Shown piece after piece: positions 34,866-43,550 of a stretch of 64,000 nt of DNA; position 1 is the stretch's first letter, and each line of letters opens with the position of its first letter. Under the pieces are notes generated by a model. The model had not been told where the DNA came from. It did no database searches and saw only the letters and a list, made by a program, of their open reading frames with translations. The DNA lies in the NCBI GenBank assembly GCA_017504485.1, contig JAFVRC010000014.1:62001-126000 (forward strand), read 5' to 3'. The DNA comes from Alistipes sp. (GTDB lineage: Bacteria; Bacteroidota; Bacteroidia; Bacteroidales; Rikenellaceae). Position numbers and translations under genes: made by a program.

Positions 34866-36025
34866 AGGAGTCGTCGCGCCGTGGCAGCCTCGGTGAGGCT
34901 CATAGTGTCGAGATTTACCCCCGAAATATTCACTATACCGCATCGGCGGCCCGGCTCAATAATGCCGAGGCGGTCGTCGAGGCCGAGGGCTTTTGCACCT
35001 CCGAGTGTCGCCCAGCCGAGCAACTCATCGAGCGGCACACCCTCGAAACACTTCAGCTCTTCGACCATCGAGAGCGACCAATTCGAGGCGAGCGAGTCGG
35101 TGCCGATACATATATTAAGACCGCGCGCGCGAAGGAGCGACACTGCGTGCGGCACGACACCCGATATGTAGCTGTTCGAGCGAGGACAGAGCACCCAATA
35201 GACCGAGGCCGTAAAGTGGTTCATAATCGTATCTACGTCGGAGTCCGAGAGGCAACAGTTGTGCACAAGCATCACGCTGCGGTCGTGCGGCACCGACTTG
35301 ACGATACGCTCGACGGGCGAGCCATAGTGCAGAAAATCGCACTCGAAGCCCACCTGCGAGTACCACTCATGTAGCGCGCCACACCCCGCGTAGAGTTGCT
35401 TCTCGCCCTCGGACTCGAGAAAGTGAATCGAGAGGGGTGCGCCATTACCACCCTCGCATGCCGCCTTAAAGTCGGCATCCGAGAGCGAATAGGTGGAGTG
35501 AGGCGTGAGCGACGTATCGGGATTGTGCAATAACTTGCGTTGCTCGGCGATATTGCAGCGTTTAAGGCCAAAGACCTCGGCAAACGTGTGGTAGTGAATC
35601 GGACTTGCGCTCTTCGTCGCGAAGCTCGTCGCACCATTCACTATGTCGGCTACGGCATCTACACCCTCCTTCCACATCGCATCGTCGGCCTCCGCAATAG
35701 CCTTCAATTGCTGTTGCTCGGCGAAATTATTGCGCACGGCGGTCATCGACGAGGCGAAGGAGGCATACCCCCCATGCTCGGCAATAGCACCTTTGAGGTA
35801 GGCAAGTTCGAGGTGTGAGTGCGCATTGACAAAGCCGGCACAGAGGATACCGGCATAGAACTCCACGCACGGCATAGAGTCGAGCGAAGCCTCGTCGTAC
35901 TGCTCGACAGCGAGAATCTCGCCCGTTGCCCGGCAGACCGTAATGAGCGGGTGGCTACTGAACCCGTGTCGAGTCAGCAGATAGTGCGAGGCTATCTTTC
36001 TTTGGGAAGAGGAATTCATCTGCAA
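34862..36025 (-). CDS. Amidohydrolase-family deaminase or hydrolase
   Basis: The product has 387 residues. It has the metal ligands H-x-H in G-F-V-N-A-H-S-H-L-E-L near 69, T-P-H-S-T-Y near 172, I-H-F-L-E-S near 199, L-V-H-N near 256 and the Asp in C-I-G-T-D-S-L-A-S-N near 312. This order matches the cytosine/adenosine deaminase-like branch (guanine deaminase, S-adenosylhomocysteine and aminodeoxyfutalosine deaminases) of the amidohydrolase superfamily. The substrate cannot be chosen from sequence alone. The start overlaps the end of the DUF4296 gene by 71 nt (a start at 36019 is also possible); a much later start would remove the N-terminal strands. It is the last gene of the ten-gene operon. 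Confidence 0.8.
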   Translation of the reverse strand: MQMNSSSQRKIASHYLLTRHGFSSHPLITVCRATGEILAVEQYDEASLDSMPCVEFYAGILCAGFVNAHSHLELAYLKGAIAEHGGYASFASSMTAVRNNFAEQQQLKAIAEADDAMWKEGVDAVADIVNGATSFATKSASPIHYHTFAEVFGLKRCNIAEQRKLLHNPDTSLTPHSTYSLSDADFKAACEGGNGAPLSIHFLESEGEKQLYAGCGALHEWYSQVGFECDFLHYGSPVERIVKSVPHDRSVMLVHNCCLSDSDVDTIMNHFTASVYWVLCPRSNSYISGVVPHAVSLLRARGLNICIGTDSLASNWSLSMVEELKCFEGVPLDELLGWATLGGAKALGLDDRLGIIEPGRRCGIVNISGVNLDTMSLTEAATARRLL

Positions 36026-36812
36026 AAATTCTTACATCGACATATCGCGAGAAGAGGCTGTCGATGGCCAACTCATCGGTCGGCGTATAGACCACTCGCA
36101 GCTTCTTGATGGTCAGATTTTGACGTTTTGGCCGCCTCTTGCCCTCGTACTCGCCGAGGCGCATAACCAGGCGGCTGCACCCCTTGTCGGCCTTCATCAC
36201 GCGGCGCATATTCTCGTGCGCACGCAGGCGCGACGTGCCGTAGTTGCGACGGCCACCATGCTCGCTCTCGAAGTAATAGACCGCCTTGCGCGGATGTTTC
36301 TTTAGATCATCCTCGCAGTCGTAGTTGTAGTTTATGAGGTATTCGCCCGGATAGACAGGCTCGATGACTATCTCGAGGAGCGTAGAGTCGGCACGCTTAC
36401 GCGCCTCGATAAGCGTATCGGTATAGACCTCGCGGCGCATAGTTCGCAGAGCGACATTGCGTACCGTATCGAGCACCACGACGCGCTGCTGATAGACGCG
36501 CCCCTCCTCCTCGAGGCGGCTGATCGCCCGCTCGACAACCGAGCCGAGGCGTGCGCTCTTGCGGCGCGAGAAGTTACCGACCGTATAGCGTACATCCTCG
36601 GCCGTATAGCCATATCGCTCGAATATCGCCTCATAGACCTGCAACGAGTCTATATTCACATGCTCGACCGACACATAAGCATTCGCCACAAAGGCATCGT
36701 GGAAGATATCGGCGAGCGTATCGTCCGGAATAACCGTCTTTTTATGGCAGCCGCCCAACACCAAAAGGGCTACCACAAGGGTTAAAAACAGTGCTCTATA
36801 TCGCATAATCAT
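35955..36812 (-). CDS. DUF4296-type lipoprotein
   Basis: The product has 285 residues. A signal peptide with lipobox (V-L-G-G-C, Cys near 22) is followed by a helical domain, I-P-D-D-T-L-A-D-I-F-H-D-A-F-V-A-N near 28-44 and V-Y-E-A-I-F-E-R-Y-G-Y-T-A-E-D near 58-72, which is the layout I recall for DUF4296. The C-terminal half is beta-rich and basic. Family function is unknown. It overlaps the permease gene upstream by 4 nt (ATGA type), so the two are translated together, and the downstream amidohydrolase by 71 nt. Confidence 0.8.
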   Translation of the reverse strand: MIMRYRALFLTLVVALLVLGGCHKKTVIPDDTLADIFHDAFVANAYVSVEHVNIDSLQVYEAIFERYGYTAEDVRYTVGNFSRRKSARLGSVVERAISRLEEEGRVYQQRVVVLDTVRNVALRTMRREVYTDTLIEARKRADSTLLEIVIEPVYPGEYLINYNYDCEDDLKKHPRKAVYYFESEHGGRRNYGTSRLRAHENMRRVMKADKGCSRLVMRLGEYEGKRRPKRQNLTIKKLRVVYTPTDELAIDSLFSRYVDVRIFADEFLFPKKDSLALSADSTRVQ

Positions 36813-37993
36813 ATCGTTTTTATCATCGTCCGCGTAGCAGCCACCGAAACGGCCCAGGCCACAGCCACAAACGAAAAGAGTATTACAATCAAATCGCCGA
36901 CCTGCAAGGCTACGGGGTAGTTCTCGATAAGGAAACCACCCGACGGCATCTTCACGAGGCCGAAGTGCTGCTGCACCGCAACAACAGCCACGCCCAGCAC
37001 AAGGCCTACCACTCCGCCAATTCCAGATATGAGCAACCCGACACGAACAAAGACACCATGCAGGAAGTCTCGGTCGGCACCCAAGGCATAGAGCGTCACG
37101 CGCTCATCGCGCTTCTCGATGATGAGCATAATGACCGAGCCTATAATCGAGAGCGAGGCGACTACCAACACCAACAGCGCAATGAAGAATATTGCCCACT
37201 TCTCGTAGCGCATAATAGCATAGAAGGCCGAGTTTTTATCCTCGCGCGAAGTTGCCTTCACCCCCTCGACTACCGCTTCGATATTGCGGCATACACGCTC
37301 GGCCGAGTAACCATCAGCGAGCGATACAGCGATACGCGAAGCCCTACCCTCGCACCCAAAGATACGGCCGGCGGCACGAAGCGACGTGAGCACAAGCGAA
37401 GCGTCATTGCGACTATCAATCATAAACAGCCCCGCCACCGGAAGGCTCTCCGTGCGGATTGTCGGCACGGCCGCAAAACCCTGCTCCGGAGCTATCACCT
37501 CCACACCATCTATGGCCGTCGAGAAGATACCCAACGCTCCGGCAACACCCTCGCCGAGCAGCAGTCGGTCAATATCGCCGAGGCGCACCGTCGCCTCGCC
37601 GAGTGTCATATAATCGGCAATCGGGAGGAGAGCATTGTAGTTATCATCCACGCCGCGCACCGTGACGATTGCGTGGCGGTTGCGGTGGCGCACAACAGCC
37701 TGCCGCTCGACGAACATCGAGACATCCGCCACACCCTCACACGCCGCAAGTGCAGTGCGTAGCGAGTCGCTAACCTCTATATCCCCACCCTCGGCAGCAC
37801 GCACCTCAACGGGTGCATCTACTGCTGCATACATATCACACACAAGCCCTTCGAAGCCATTGAACACCGAGAGTATCACCACCATTGCAGCGACGGGCAC
37901 CAGCACCGCCAAGGTGCTGACCGAGGCGATGATGTTAATGACCGAGTGCGACTTTGGCGACACGAGGTATCTCAATGCAATGAGCCACTTCAT
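36809..37993 (-). CDS. FtsX/LolC-type ABC transporter permease
   Basis: The product has 394 residues. There is one N-terminal membrane segment (about 20-45), a periplasmic domain of about 210 residues, and three C-terminal segments (about 270-295, 315-345, 365-390): the four-segment MacB/FtsX/LolC pattern. V-V-I-L-S-V-F-N-G-F-E near 38-48 is typical of LolC/LolE N-termini. Such permeases move lipoproteins or other envelope substrates outward with a LolD-like ATPase; no ATPase gene is adjacent. It lies 22 nt after rbfA, in the ten-gene operon. Confidence 0.82.
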   Translation of the reverse strand: MKWLIALRYLVSPKSHSVINIIASVSTLAVLVPVAAMVVILSVFNGFEGLVCDMYAAVDAPVEVRAAEGGDIEVSDSLRTALAACEGVADVSMFVERQAVVRHRNRHAIVTVRGVDDNYNALLPIADYMTLGEATVRLGDIDRLLLGEGVAGALGIFSTAIDGVEVIAPEQGFAAVPTIRTESLPVAGLFMIDSRNDASLVLTSLRAAGRIFGCEGRASRIAVSLADGYSAERVCRNIEAVVEGVKATSREDKNSAFYAIMRYEKWAIFFIALLVLVVASLSIIGSVIMLIIEKRDERVTLYALGADRDFLHGVFVRVGLLISGIGGVVGLVLGVAVVAVQQHFGLVKMPSGGFLIENYPVALQVGDLIVILFSFVAVAWAVSVAATRTMIKTI

Positions 37994-38015
37994 AGCGAGC
38001 CAATCTTTTCTGTCG

Positions 38016-38330
38016 CTACTTCTTCAGAAGCGAGTCGATATTCTCGATATACTCCAACGAGTCATCGATGAAGAACTGCAACTCCGGAATGCTCTTCACC
38101 TGAAAGCGCATACGGCGACCGAGCGCACCGCGGATGGTGCGATTCTGCTGCTCGATAACCTCGAGCGTCGCCTGCGACTTATCGAATGGGAAGACGCTGA
38201 CATAGACCTTCGCATACGAGAGATCGACCGACACGCGCACGGCCGTCACCGTGACGAGCGTGCCGCGCAACGACTCGGCGATATCGCGCTGTATCTGCTT
38301 TGCAATCTTCTGCTGACGTGTATTTTCCAT
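38016..38330 (-). CDS. rbfA: Ribosome-binding factor A
   Basis: The product has 104 residues from the ATG at 38330 (M-E-N-T-R-Q-Q-K-I-A-K-Q-I-Q-R-D-I). It has the RbfA KH-like fold features L-V-T-V-T-A-V-R-V-S-V-D-L-S-Y-A-K-V-Y-V near 23-42 and I-P-E-L-Q-F-F-I-D-D-S near 83-93. It assists 30S maturation at the 5' end of 16S rRNA. A longer frame to 38423 has no support. It lies inside an operon of envelope genes. Confidence 0.9.
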   Translation of the reverse strand: MENTRQQKIAKQIQRDIAESLRGTLVTVTAVRVSVDLSYAKVYVSVFPFDKSQATLEVIEQQNRTIRGALGRRMRFQVKSIPELQFFIDDSLEYIENIDSLLKK

Positions 38331-38359
38331 AATATTGTCGTATTTGTATCTAAAAATCG

Positions 38360-39226
38360 TTAGGCTATCGGGAATTTGAATACCTCCTTGTTCTTCTGTC
38401 GCGGCAGACGTTTCTTGTACCACTCCTTGAAGCCCTCCTTGCCGATGCGGAAACCTACACGCAGCGAGATGGTGAGGTTGTCGAGCGGCGAGCGCAGCGG
38501 AGTGAGGTAGAATGGGTTTTCGCCCGGCTTGGTCTCGGAGTCGAGCCCATTGTCGTAGTACTTATTACGGTTGCGCAGTATATCCGAGAAACCAAAATCG
38601 TAACGCACACGCACACCAAACTCCACCTGCTTGATAAGTATGTCTAAACCACCGCCACCCGCCAAGCCAAACGAGAAGCGGTTGTCGCGCTCAGGGCGGA
38701 AATCATACTTACCCGACACGGGCGGCTCAACCGTACCCCCGAAATCGATAGCAAACTTCTCATCGTTGAAGAAAGTAGAGGAGAAGTTGTAGGAGAAGGT
38801 TAGTGCCGCCTCGAGATACAATCGCAGGTGCCGCTTGAAGAGGTAGGCGTGCGGCTGCCAGACGAGAGGCACCATTATCGAGTTGAGCTTACGCGTGTAG
38901 TAGCGATACTCCTTCTTGTTCTCATAGCGCATAGGGTATGGCGCATAGGAGTAGCCGCGCTGCATAAGTTCGAGGTCGATACCCACGCCGCCGACAAAAC
39001 GCTCGTCGGTGTAGTATCGCCACGACACACCGGCCGAATAGGTGCCCCATATCGAGCGCATCTCCTGCTTCGGATAGAGGCGTGCAGTGGCCATACCCGT
39101 ACCTCCCGTGAGAGCAATGGTGTGCTGCGCCGAGGATTCGGCGATGCCCACGGCGAAGAGCAGAGCCACAAGTGCCACTATGCGCCGCAGTATAGTTTTG
39201 TAGTTTATGCGAAATGTTCTCTTCAT
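38360..39226 (-). CDS. Outer-membrane beta-barrel protein (PorT-like)
   Basis: The product has 288 residues. A signal peptide ends S-S-A-Q (about 34). The mature part has alternating amphipathic strands with many aromatics (S-W-R-Y-Y-T-D-E-R-F-V-G-G-V-G-I, Y-Y-T-R-K-L-N-S-I-M-V-P-L, R-V-R-Y-D-F-G-F-S-D-I-L), the pattern of PorT/OMP beta-barrel family 2 proteins in Bacteroidota. The tail after the last strand is basic and cytoplasmic-looking. Function is not known; PorT itself is needed for type IX secretion, but this family is broad. It follows the Ig-like lipoprotein by 16 nt. Confidence 0.75.
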   Translation of the reverse strand: MKRTFRINYKTILRRIVALVALLFAVGIAESSAQHTIALTGGTGMATARLYPKQEMRSIWGTYSAGVSWRYYTDERFVGGVGIDLELMQRGYSYAPYPMRYENKKEYRYYTRKLNSIMVPLVWQPHAYLFKRHLRLYLEAALTFSYNFSSTFFNDEKFAIDFGGTVEPPVSGKYDFRPERDNRFSFGLAGGGGLDILIKQVEFGVRVRYDFGFSDILRNRNKYYDNGLDSETKPGENPFYLTPLRSPLDNLTISLRVGFRIGKEGFKEWYKKRLPRQKNKEVFKFPIA

Positions 39227-39242
39227 CTTCGTTGGTCAAAGT

Positions 39243-41303
39243 TTATCTGTTAGCACCAAGGTCGCCGGCAGCCTTCTTTATACCGCCCAGCGCACTGCCG
39301 AAGCCGCCCATACCCGTCGAGCCGCTATTCTGCGTCTGCTGCTTCTGCTGTTCGTTATGCTTCGAGGCCTTCTCCTTGAGTTCCTCGACGAGCTTCTCGA
39401 GGCGCGAATTCTCCTTATCGTCGAGCATCTTCACCAGATTCTCCATCGTCATCGGTTGGAAAACCTTGTCCATATCCATATTTAGCTCTATGTCCCAATT
39501 GACCTTCGTTGCGAAGAGATCCTCGCCACGCTCGTTGATGTATGACTCGGCACGCTCGGGCTGCAACCCTTCGACTACATTACCTGCATCCCACTTACCA
39601 TTACCATTCGTATCCTCGATAATGCGCAGTCGCACCTCGCCGGCCGGCACATAGTTGAAGCGATAGTCGCCCGTCTTAACCCCCTTACGCTCCTGCAACG
39701 TCTTGCCCGAAGCATCGGTCAACAGAATAATGTAGCTACGACGGCCCTTTGGCGTAGCCTTCACCTTGACGGTTATCGTGGCGAACTTCTCGGGGTCGTA
39801 GGTCGTAAATTCGACCTTTATCGAGTCATTCTTGTAGCCCATAATATCGGTTACCGCCTCCTTGGGTATGACAAACGCATACTTGGTCTTGCTCTCCCAC
39901 ACAGCACGCACATCCCAACGGCACATATTGAGCGTATCGCGCACGAAGTGTCGGGCGATGACGGTCGGCTCATTCTTATCGTTGTACTTGATGAGCTGCA
40001 CGGCAGCCGAGTCGAAGAGCACGGCCGGCGAGTCGAAGGTCATCGTGAAGCCTTTCTCGGGATTGACCTCCTTCTGCGCCGAGATGGTGCATTTGAACGG
40101 GTTGGCCTGCTTTGGCGGAGTATATTCGCGTCCCTCCTTTGCAGCCTTGGCCTTCTCCTTCTCCTGCTTCTCGCGTTCTCGCTCCTCCTCTTTGGTCTCG
40201 ACCTTCACCCACGCAAGTTTCAACGGCTCGGTGGTCATCGCGAGAGTGCGCGTAGAGTCATGACGCATATAGCGTATTTCGCCCTTGATTGTGTCGGGCA
40301 GGTTCTCGGCCGGTACATTGAACCACAAGGCCACGGTATCCTTACCCACGGTCTGCGGGTCGTAGATAATCTTATCCTGCGCAATACTGTCGAAGCGGAT
40401 GCTCTCGATTTGCGGATGAGCCGACGCGAAGTAGAGCAGAGCCTTCTTCTGCAACGGACGCGAGGCCTCGACAAGGCGTTGATTTGTGAAGGTTACATCC
40501 GTGAACATCCTGAAATAGAGCTGCGGCTCAGCCGACGGATACATACGCAGCGAGTCGAACCATATCGCAAACGGAGGCATCGTAGCCGGATTATAGACGG
40601 TGTCGAGCAAGCCCACCATATCGGTACCCGGCTCATAGAGTTTATTGTCGTTCTTGTCGGCAAAGGCGTAGATGCGATAATTGACCGGTTTGAGATTCTG
40701 GGCGATGAATATGCCGTTGTTCTGCGCACGCGAGATTACGTCGGGCTTGCGCAGGAAAATCGTCGAGTCGTAGCCCGGGGTGACGGGTAGCGAATCCGCC
40801 ATGTAGAACCAGATGAAGGTGCGGCTCACGCTATCGGCCTTGTAGGAGTCGGCCGTATAGCCCGAGCACATCAGCGAATCGACCTTGTCACCCGTCGAGA
40901 AGACGTAGCGCATGGCGTTGAGCGGGTTGCTCTCGTTGTTGTCCTGAATAGCACTGCCGAGGTCGATAGCGTAGGTCGTATTCTCTTTGAGCGTATCGCG
41001 GATTGTGATGACTACACCCTTGCCGCGCATCGTAAGCAGCGGAGCCTTCTTCATAGCCGGCGAGGTGTACATCTCCTTGTTCTGATCCTTGATTTGCACA
41101 TACTCGTTGAACTCGATATATATCTTCTTGCCCTTGAAGTTGGTCGAGAAGTTGTCGGGCACCATCTTGACGATATATGGCGGCAACGTATCCTTCGGGC
41201 CGCCATCGGGGGTCATCACGTTGGCACAGCGCGAGAAGAATGCTCCGGCAAAGAGCATCGCAACAGCCGTGCGCAGTATCGTAAGTGTCGTCTTTCTGTT
41301 CAT
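39243..41303 (-). CDS. Large lipoprotein with N-terminal Ig-like (Big_5) domain
   Basis: The product has 686 residues. A signal peptide ends at a Cys near residue 26 (F-S-R-C). The first mature segment, G-G-P-K-D-T-L-P-P-Y-I-V-K-M-V-P near 33-48 then I-E-F-N-E-Y-V, is the classic start of SbsA/Big_5 Ig-like domains in Bacteroidota lipoproteins. A charged linker (K-E-E-E-R-E-R-E-K-Q-E-K-E-K) lies near 380-395, and a prealbumin-like strand segment near 595-610 includes D-T-N-G-N-G-K-W-D. The C-terminus is Gln- and Gly-rich. Surface or periplasmic role unknown. It is embedded in the ten-gene operon between a lipoprotein and a barrel protein. Confidence 0.78.
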   Translation of the reverse strand: MNRKTTLTILRTAVAMLFAGAFFSRCANVMTPDGGPKDTLPPYIVKMVPDNFSTNFKGKKIYIEFNEYVQIKDQNKEMYTSPAMKKAPLLTMRGKGVVITIRDTLKENTTYAIDLGSAIQDNNESNPLNAMRYVFSTGDKVDSLMCSGYTADSYKADSVSRTFIWFYMADSLPVTPGYDSTIFLRKPDVISRAQNNGIFIAQNLKPVNYRIYAFADKNDNKLYEPGTDMVGLLDTVYNPATMPPFAIWFDSLRMYPSAEPQLYFRMFTDVTFTNQRLVEASRPLQKKALLYFASAHPQIESIRFDSIAQDKIIYDPQTVGKDTVALWFNVPAENLPDTIKGEIRYMRHDSTRTLAMTTEPLKLAWVKVETKEEEREREKQEKEKAKAAKEGREYTPPKQANPFKCTISAQKEVNPEKGFTMTFDSPAVLFDSAAVQLIKYNDKNEPTVIARHFVRDTLNMCRWDVRAVWESKTKYAFVIPKEAVTDIMGYKNDSIKVEFTTYDPEKFATITVKVKATPKGRRSYIILLTDASGKTLQERKGVKTGDYRFNYVPAGEVRLRIIEDTNGNGKWDAGNVVEGLQPERAESYINERGEDLFATKVNWDIELNMDMDKVFQPMTMENLVKMLDDKENSRLEKLVEELKEKASKHNEQQKQQTQNSGSTGMGGFGSALGGIKKAAGDLGANR

Positions 41304-41314
41304 CTCAAGTTCTA

Positions 41315-41926
41315 TTAAATATTTTCGCCACTATCTACATCGGTCGAGCCGTCATCCGTCGCACCGCTATCGGGTGTAGCATCGTCGGGCGTTTCGCCCT
41401 CGGCCGGAAGCGGTGCGGGAACCACATACCACTTATGTCCGGCCTTCGATCCCTCGGCATAAGGCTCGCCCTTCCATGGACGGAATACTATTGTGAGGTA
41501 GGTAGTAGGCAGATTTTCGGCCACCAGATAGCGGAACATATAGCCGTAAATCTTGGCCGCCGGATAGACTGCCACGACCATCGCCGGCGAGGTATTCTGG
41601 AAGAACGAGGCGTAGGTATTCGTCGAGCCCTCTACGGCGTATGGTGCACTCTCGACATCGGGTGTTGTGCGCTGCTCGCCCGTGGTTTTGTTGGTGATAA
41701 TCCTATTGAGCGCATCCTCATATGAGAGTATATCCCAATTTTCGTCGCCCGGGTAGTAGGCATAGACCTCCATGCCTTCGGCCGGAAGCAGAGGGCCACC
41801 CGACTCCTCCTGCACATACCCCTTCACCACGACCGTCGTATCGGTAGTCACCTTCTTGAAGCAGCCGACAGCAGCCACAGCCACAACCAGCAGCAGAAGA
41901 CCCATGTATGTTCCTCTTCGTATCAT
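41315..41926 (-). CDS. Lipoprotein of unknown function
   Basis: The product has 203 residues. A signal peptide MIRRGTYMGLLLLVVAVAAV leads to a lipobox Cys near 22 (A-V-G-C). The mature domain begins V-V-V-K-G-Y-V-Q-E-E-S-G-G-P-L-L-P, suggestive of a carboxypeptidase-regulatory-like beta sandwich, and the tail is an acidic, Thr/Asp/Ser-rich low-complexity stretch (T-P-D-D-A-T-P-D-S-G-A-T-D-D-G). No family recognised. It overlaps the folK stop by 4 nt and precedes the Ig-like lipoprotein by 11 nt. Confidence 0.65.
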   Translation of the reverse strand: MIRRGTYMGLLLLVVAVAAVGCFKKVTTDTTVVVKGYVQEESGGPLLPAEGMEVYAYYPGDENWDILSYEDALNRIITNKTTGEQRTTPDVESAPYAVEGSTNTYASFFQNTSPAMVVAVYPAAKIYGYMFRYLVAENLPTTYLTIVFRPWKGEPYAEGSKAGHKWYVVPAPLPAEGETPDDATPDSGATDDGSTDVDSGENI

Positions 41927-42396
41927 CGTTCAATATCTTTTACAAGTTCAACAATCTCGGCACGCGACAGCCCCAATGCCTCGCCGAGCGGTGCGAGGGC
42001 AAAGTCGCGCTCGAGGAGCAGTGCGTGCGGCACGGTGAGCCGCTCGGTAGCTATGCGCTGCTCGCCAAAGAGCAGTATATCGAGGTCGATAGGGCGCGAA
42101 GCGTATCGCTCGCCCGTTGCGCACTTCTCGCGCAGCTCCTCCTCGCGGTTGCGCCCCAACTCGCGCTCGATAGCTTGCAGTTCGTCGAGCAGAGGCTCGG
42201 CCTCCAACTCCGTCTCGACGATGTAGGCGCGGTTCAGGAACCTTGCAGCGCAAAAGCCCCACGCCTCACTCTCGCGCACGGAGGAGCGTGCTACAACTCT
42301 CCCCACGCGCTCAGCGAGCAGTCGCTCGGCGCGGTCGAGTCGCTCGGCAACATCGTGCGTGTTGCCCCCTGCAAGTATCGCTGCACGTCTTATCAT
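41923..42396 (-). CDS. folK: HPPK, 6-hydroxymethyl-7,8-dihydropterin pyrophosphokinase
   Basis: The product has 157 residues. It begins A-A-I-L-A-G-G-N-T-H-D, matching the HPPK start (L-x-x-G-x-N), has R-E-L-G-R near 91 and the signature R-P-I-D-L-D-I-L-L-F-G near 111-121, followed by V-P-H. HPPK makes the pyrophosphoryl ester used by dihydropteroate synthase in folate synthesis. It lies 7 nt after holB and overlaps the next lipoprotein gene by 4 nt. The usual partner folP is not adjacent. Confidence 0.92.
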   Translation of the reverse strand: MIRRAAILAGGNTHDVAERLDRAERLLAERVGRVVARSSVRESEAWGFCAARFLNRAYIVETELEAEPLLDELQAIERELGRNREEELREKCATGERYASRPIDLDILLFGEQRIATERLTVPHALLLERDFALAPLGEALGLSRAEIVELVKDIER

Positions 42397-42403
42397 CGCA
42401 AGG

Positions 42404-43549
42404 TTACAAGTGGTTTATATGTTTGCTTACGGCGAGCGCAAAGTGCGTAAAGACGATGCGCGGGTCGCCATTTTGCCCTATCTGGCGCATAGCCGACTCT
42501 ATCTGTTCGATGACAGGCTCGATATTGCCGCTGCCGATAAACGGCGCGAACTTCGAGCAGAAGGCCGCCTCGTCACCCCACAGATAGCTCGCCGCACCCG
42601 CTCCGGCGTGGAGCATATAGGCTTCGCGCAACAGTCGTGCAAAATCGAGCAACATATTGCGCTGACGCTCGCGCGGAAGTTGCGCTACATCCTCGGCCCA
42701 CGAGAGCAGTTCGAGATGGCGGTCGTTGTAGCTGTAACGCATCACGGCGCAGAAGGCCTCAAAATTCTCGCGGCGCATCTCGTCATCGCTCTCGCCCAGC
42801 AGCTGCCGCAACTCGATAACATCACCCATAGCCAAGCGGGCCATGTTGCGCATCTGCTGCTCATCGCTGATGCCGGCACGCTCTATCTCCACGGACAAAT
42901 CCTCGGCCGTGAGGCGCGGCACAGCAACCTCTTGCGTGCGCGAGAGGATAGTTTGTAGCAGTCTGTCGGGCCGCTCGGAGACGAGCAGAAAGACGGTATT
43001 CGCCCACGGCTCCTCGAGTATTTTGAGGATGCGGTTCGAGGCCTCGTCGTTCATCGCCTCGGGCAGCCAGATGATGACCGTTTTGTACTTCGATTCGAAG
43101 CTCTTGAACGAGAGGCGGCGAATCATCTCCTCCATCTCCTTGGTCGAGATTATGCCTTTGAGTGTCTTGCCGAGGTTCAGCGCATCTACCCACTGCGTAG
43201 GCGAGAAGTAACCGCCCGTGCGGTCGAACACCTCACGCCACAGTTCCATAAAATCCGACGAGAGCACCACCTCTCCGCTCTTCTTTCCCTGCTTGTTCAC
43301 CGGGAAGATAAAGTGCAGATCGGGATGCGCCAGCGCAGCAATCTGCCGACACGACGGACACTCGCCGCACGAGTCACCATTGCGACGATCGGTGCAGTGT
43401 ATATACTGCGCATAGGCCACCGCCAGAGGCAACGCACCCGTACCGGCCTTGCCGGTGAAGAGCTGCGCGTGGCTGATTCGCCCCGTATCGACGCTATGGG
43501 CGAGGTGACGTTTCAACCCCTGCTGACCTATTACATCACAAAATCTCAT
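42404..43549 (-). CDS. holB: DNA polymerase III delta' subunit
   Basis: The product has 381 residues. The start is V-I-G-Q-Q-G-L-K-R-H-L, then H-A-Q-L-F-T-G-K-A-G-T-G near 26-38. The Walker A site lacks the Lys-Thr pair (G-T-G-A-L-P), as expected for delta', which does not hydrolyse ATP. A zinc module with four Cys (C...C-G-E-C-P-S-C) lies near 52-66, then I-L-K-I-L-E-E-P near 171. It acts in the clamp loader. It follows the flippase gene by 1 nt and precedes folK by 7 nt. Confidence 0.92.
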   Translation of the reverse strand: MRFCDVIGQQGLKRHLAHSVDTGRISHAQLFTGKAGTGALPLAVAYAQYIHCTDRRNGDSCGECPSCRQIAALAHPDLHFIFPVNKQGKKSGEVVLSSDFMELWREVFDRTGGYFSPTQWVDALNLGKTLKGIISTKEMEEMIRRLSFKSFESKYKTVIIWLPEAMNDEASNRILKILEEPWANTVFLLVSERPDRLLQTILSRTQEVAVPRLTAEDLSVEIERAGISDEQQMRNMARLAMGDVIELRQLLGESDDEMRRENFEAFCAVMRYSYNDRHLELLSWAEDVAQLPRERQRNMLLDFARLLREAYMLHAGAGAASYLWGDEAAFCSKFAPFIGSGNIEPVIEQIESAMRQIGQNGDPRIVFTHFALAVSKHINHL

Positions 43550-43550
43550 A

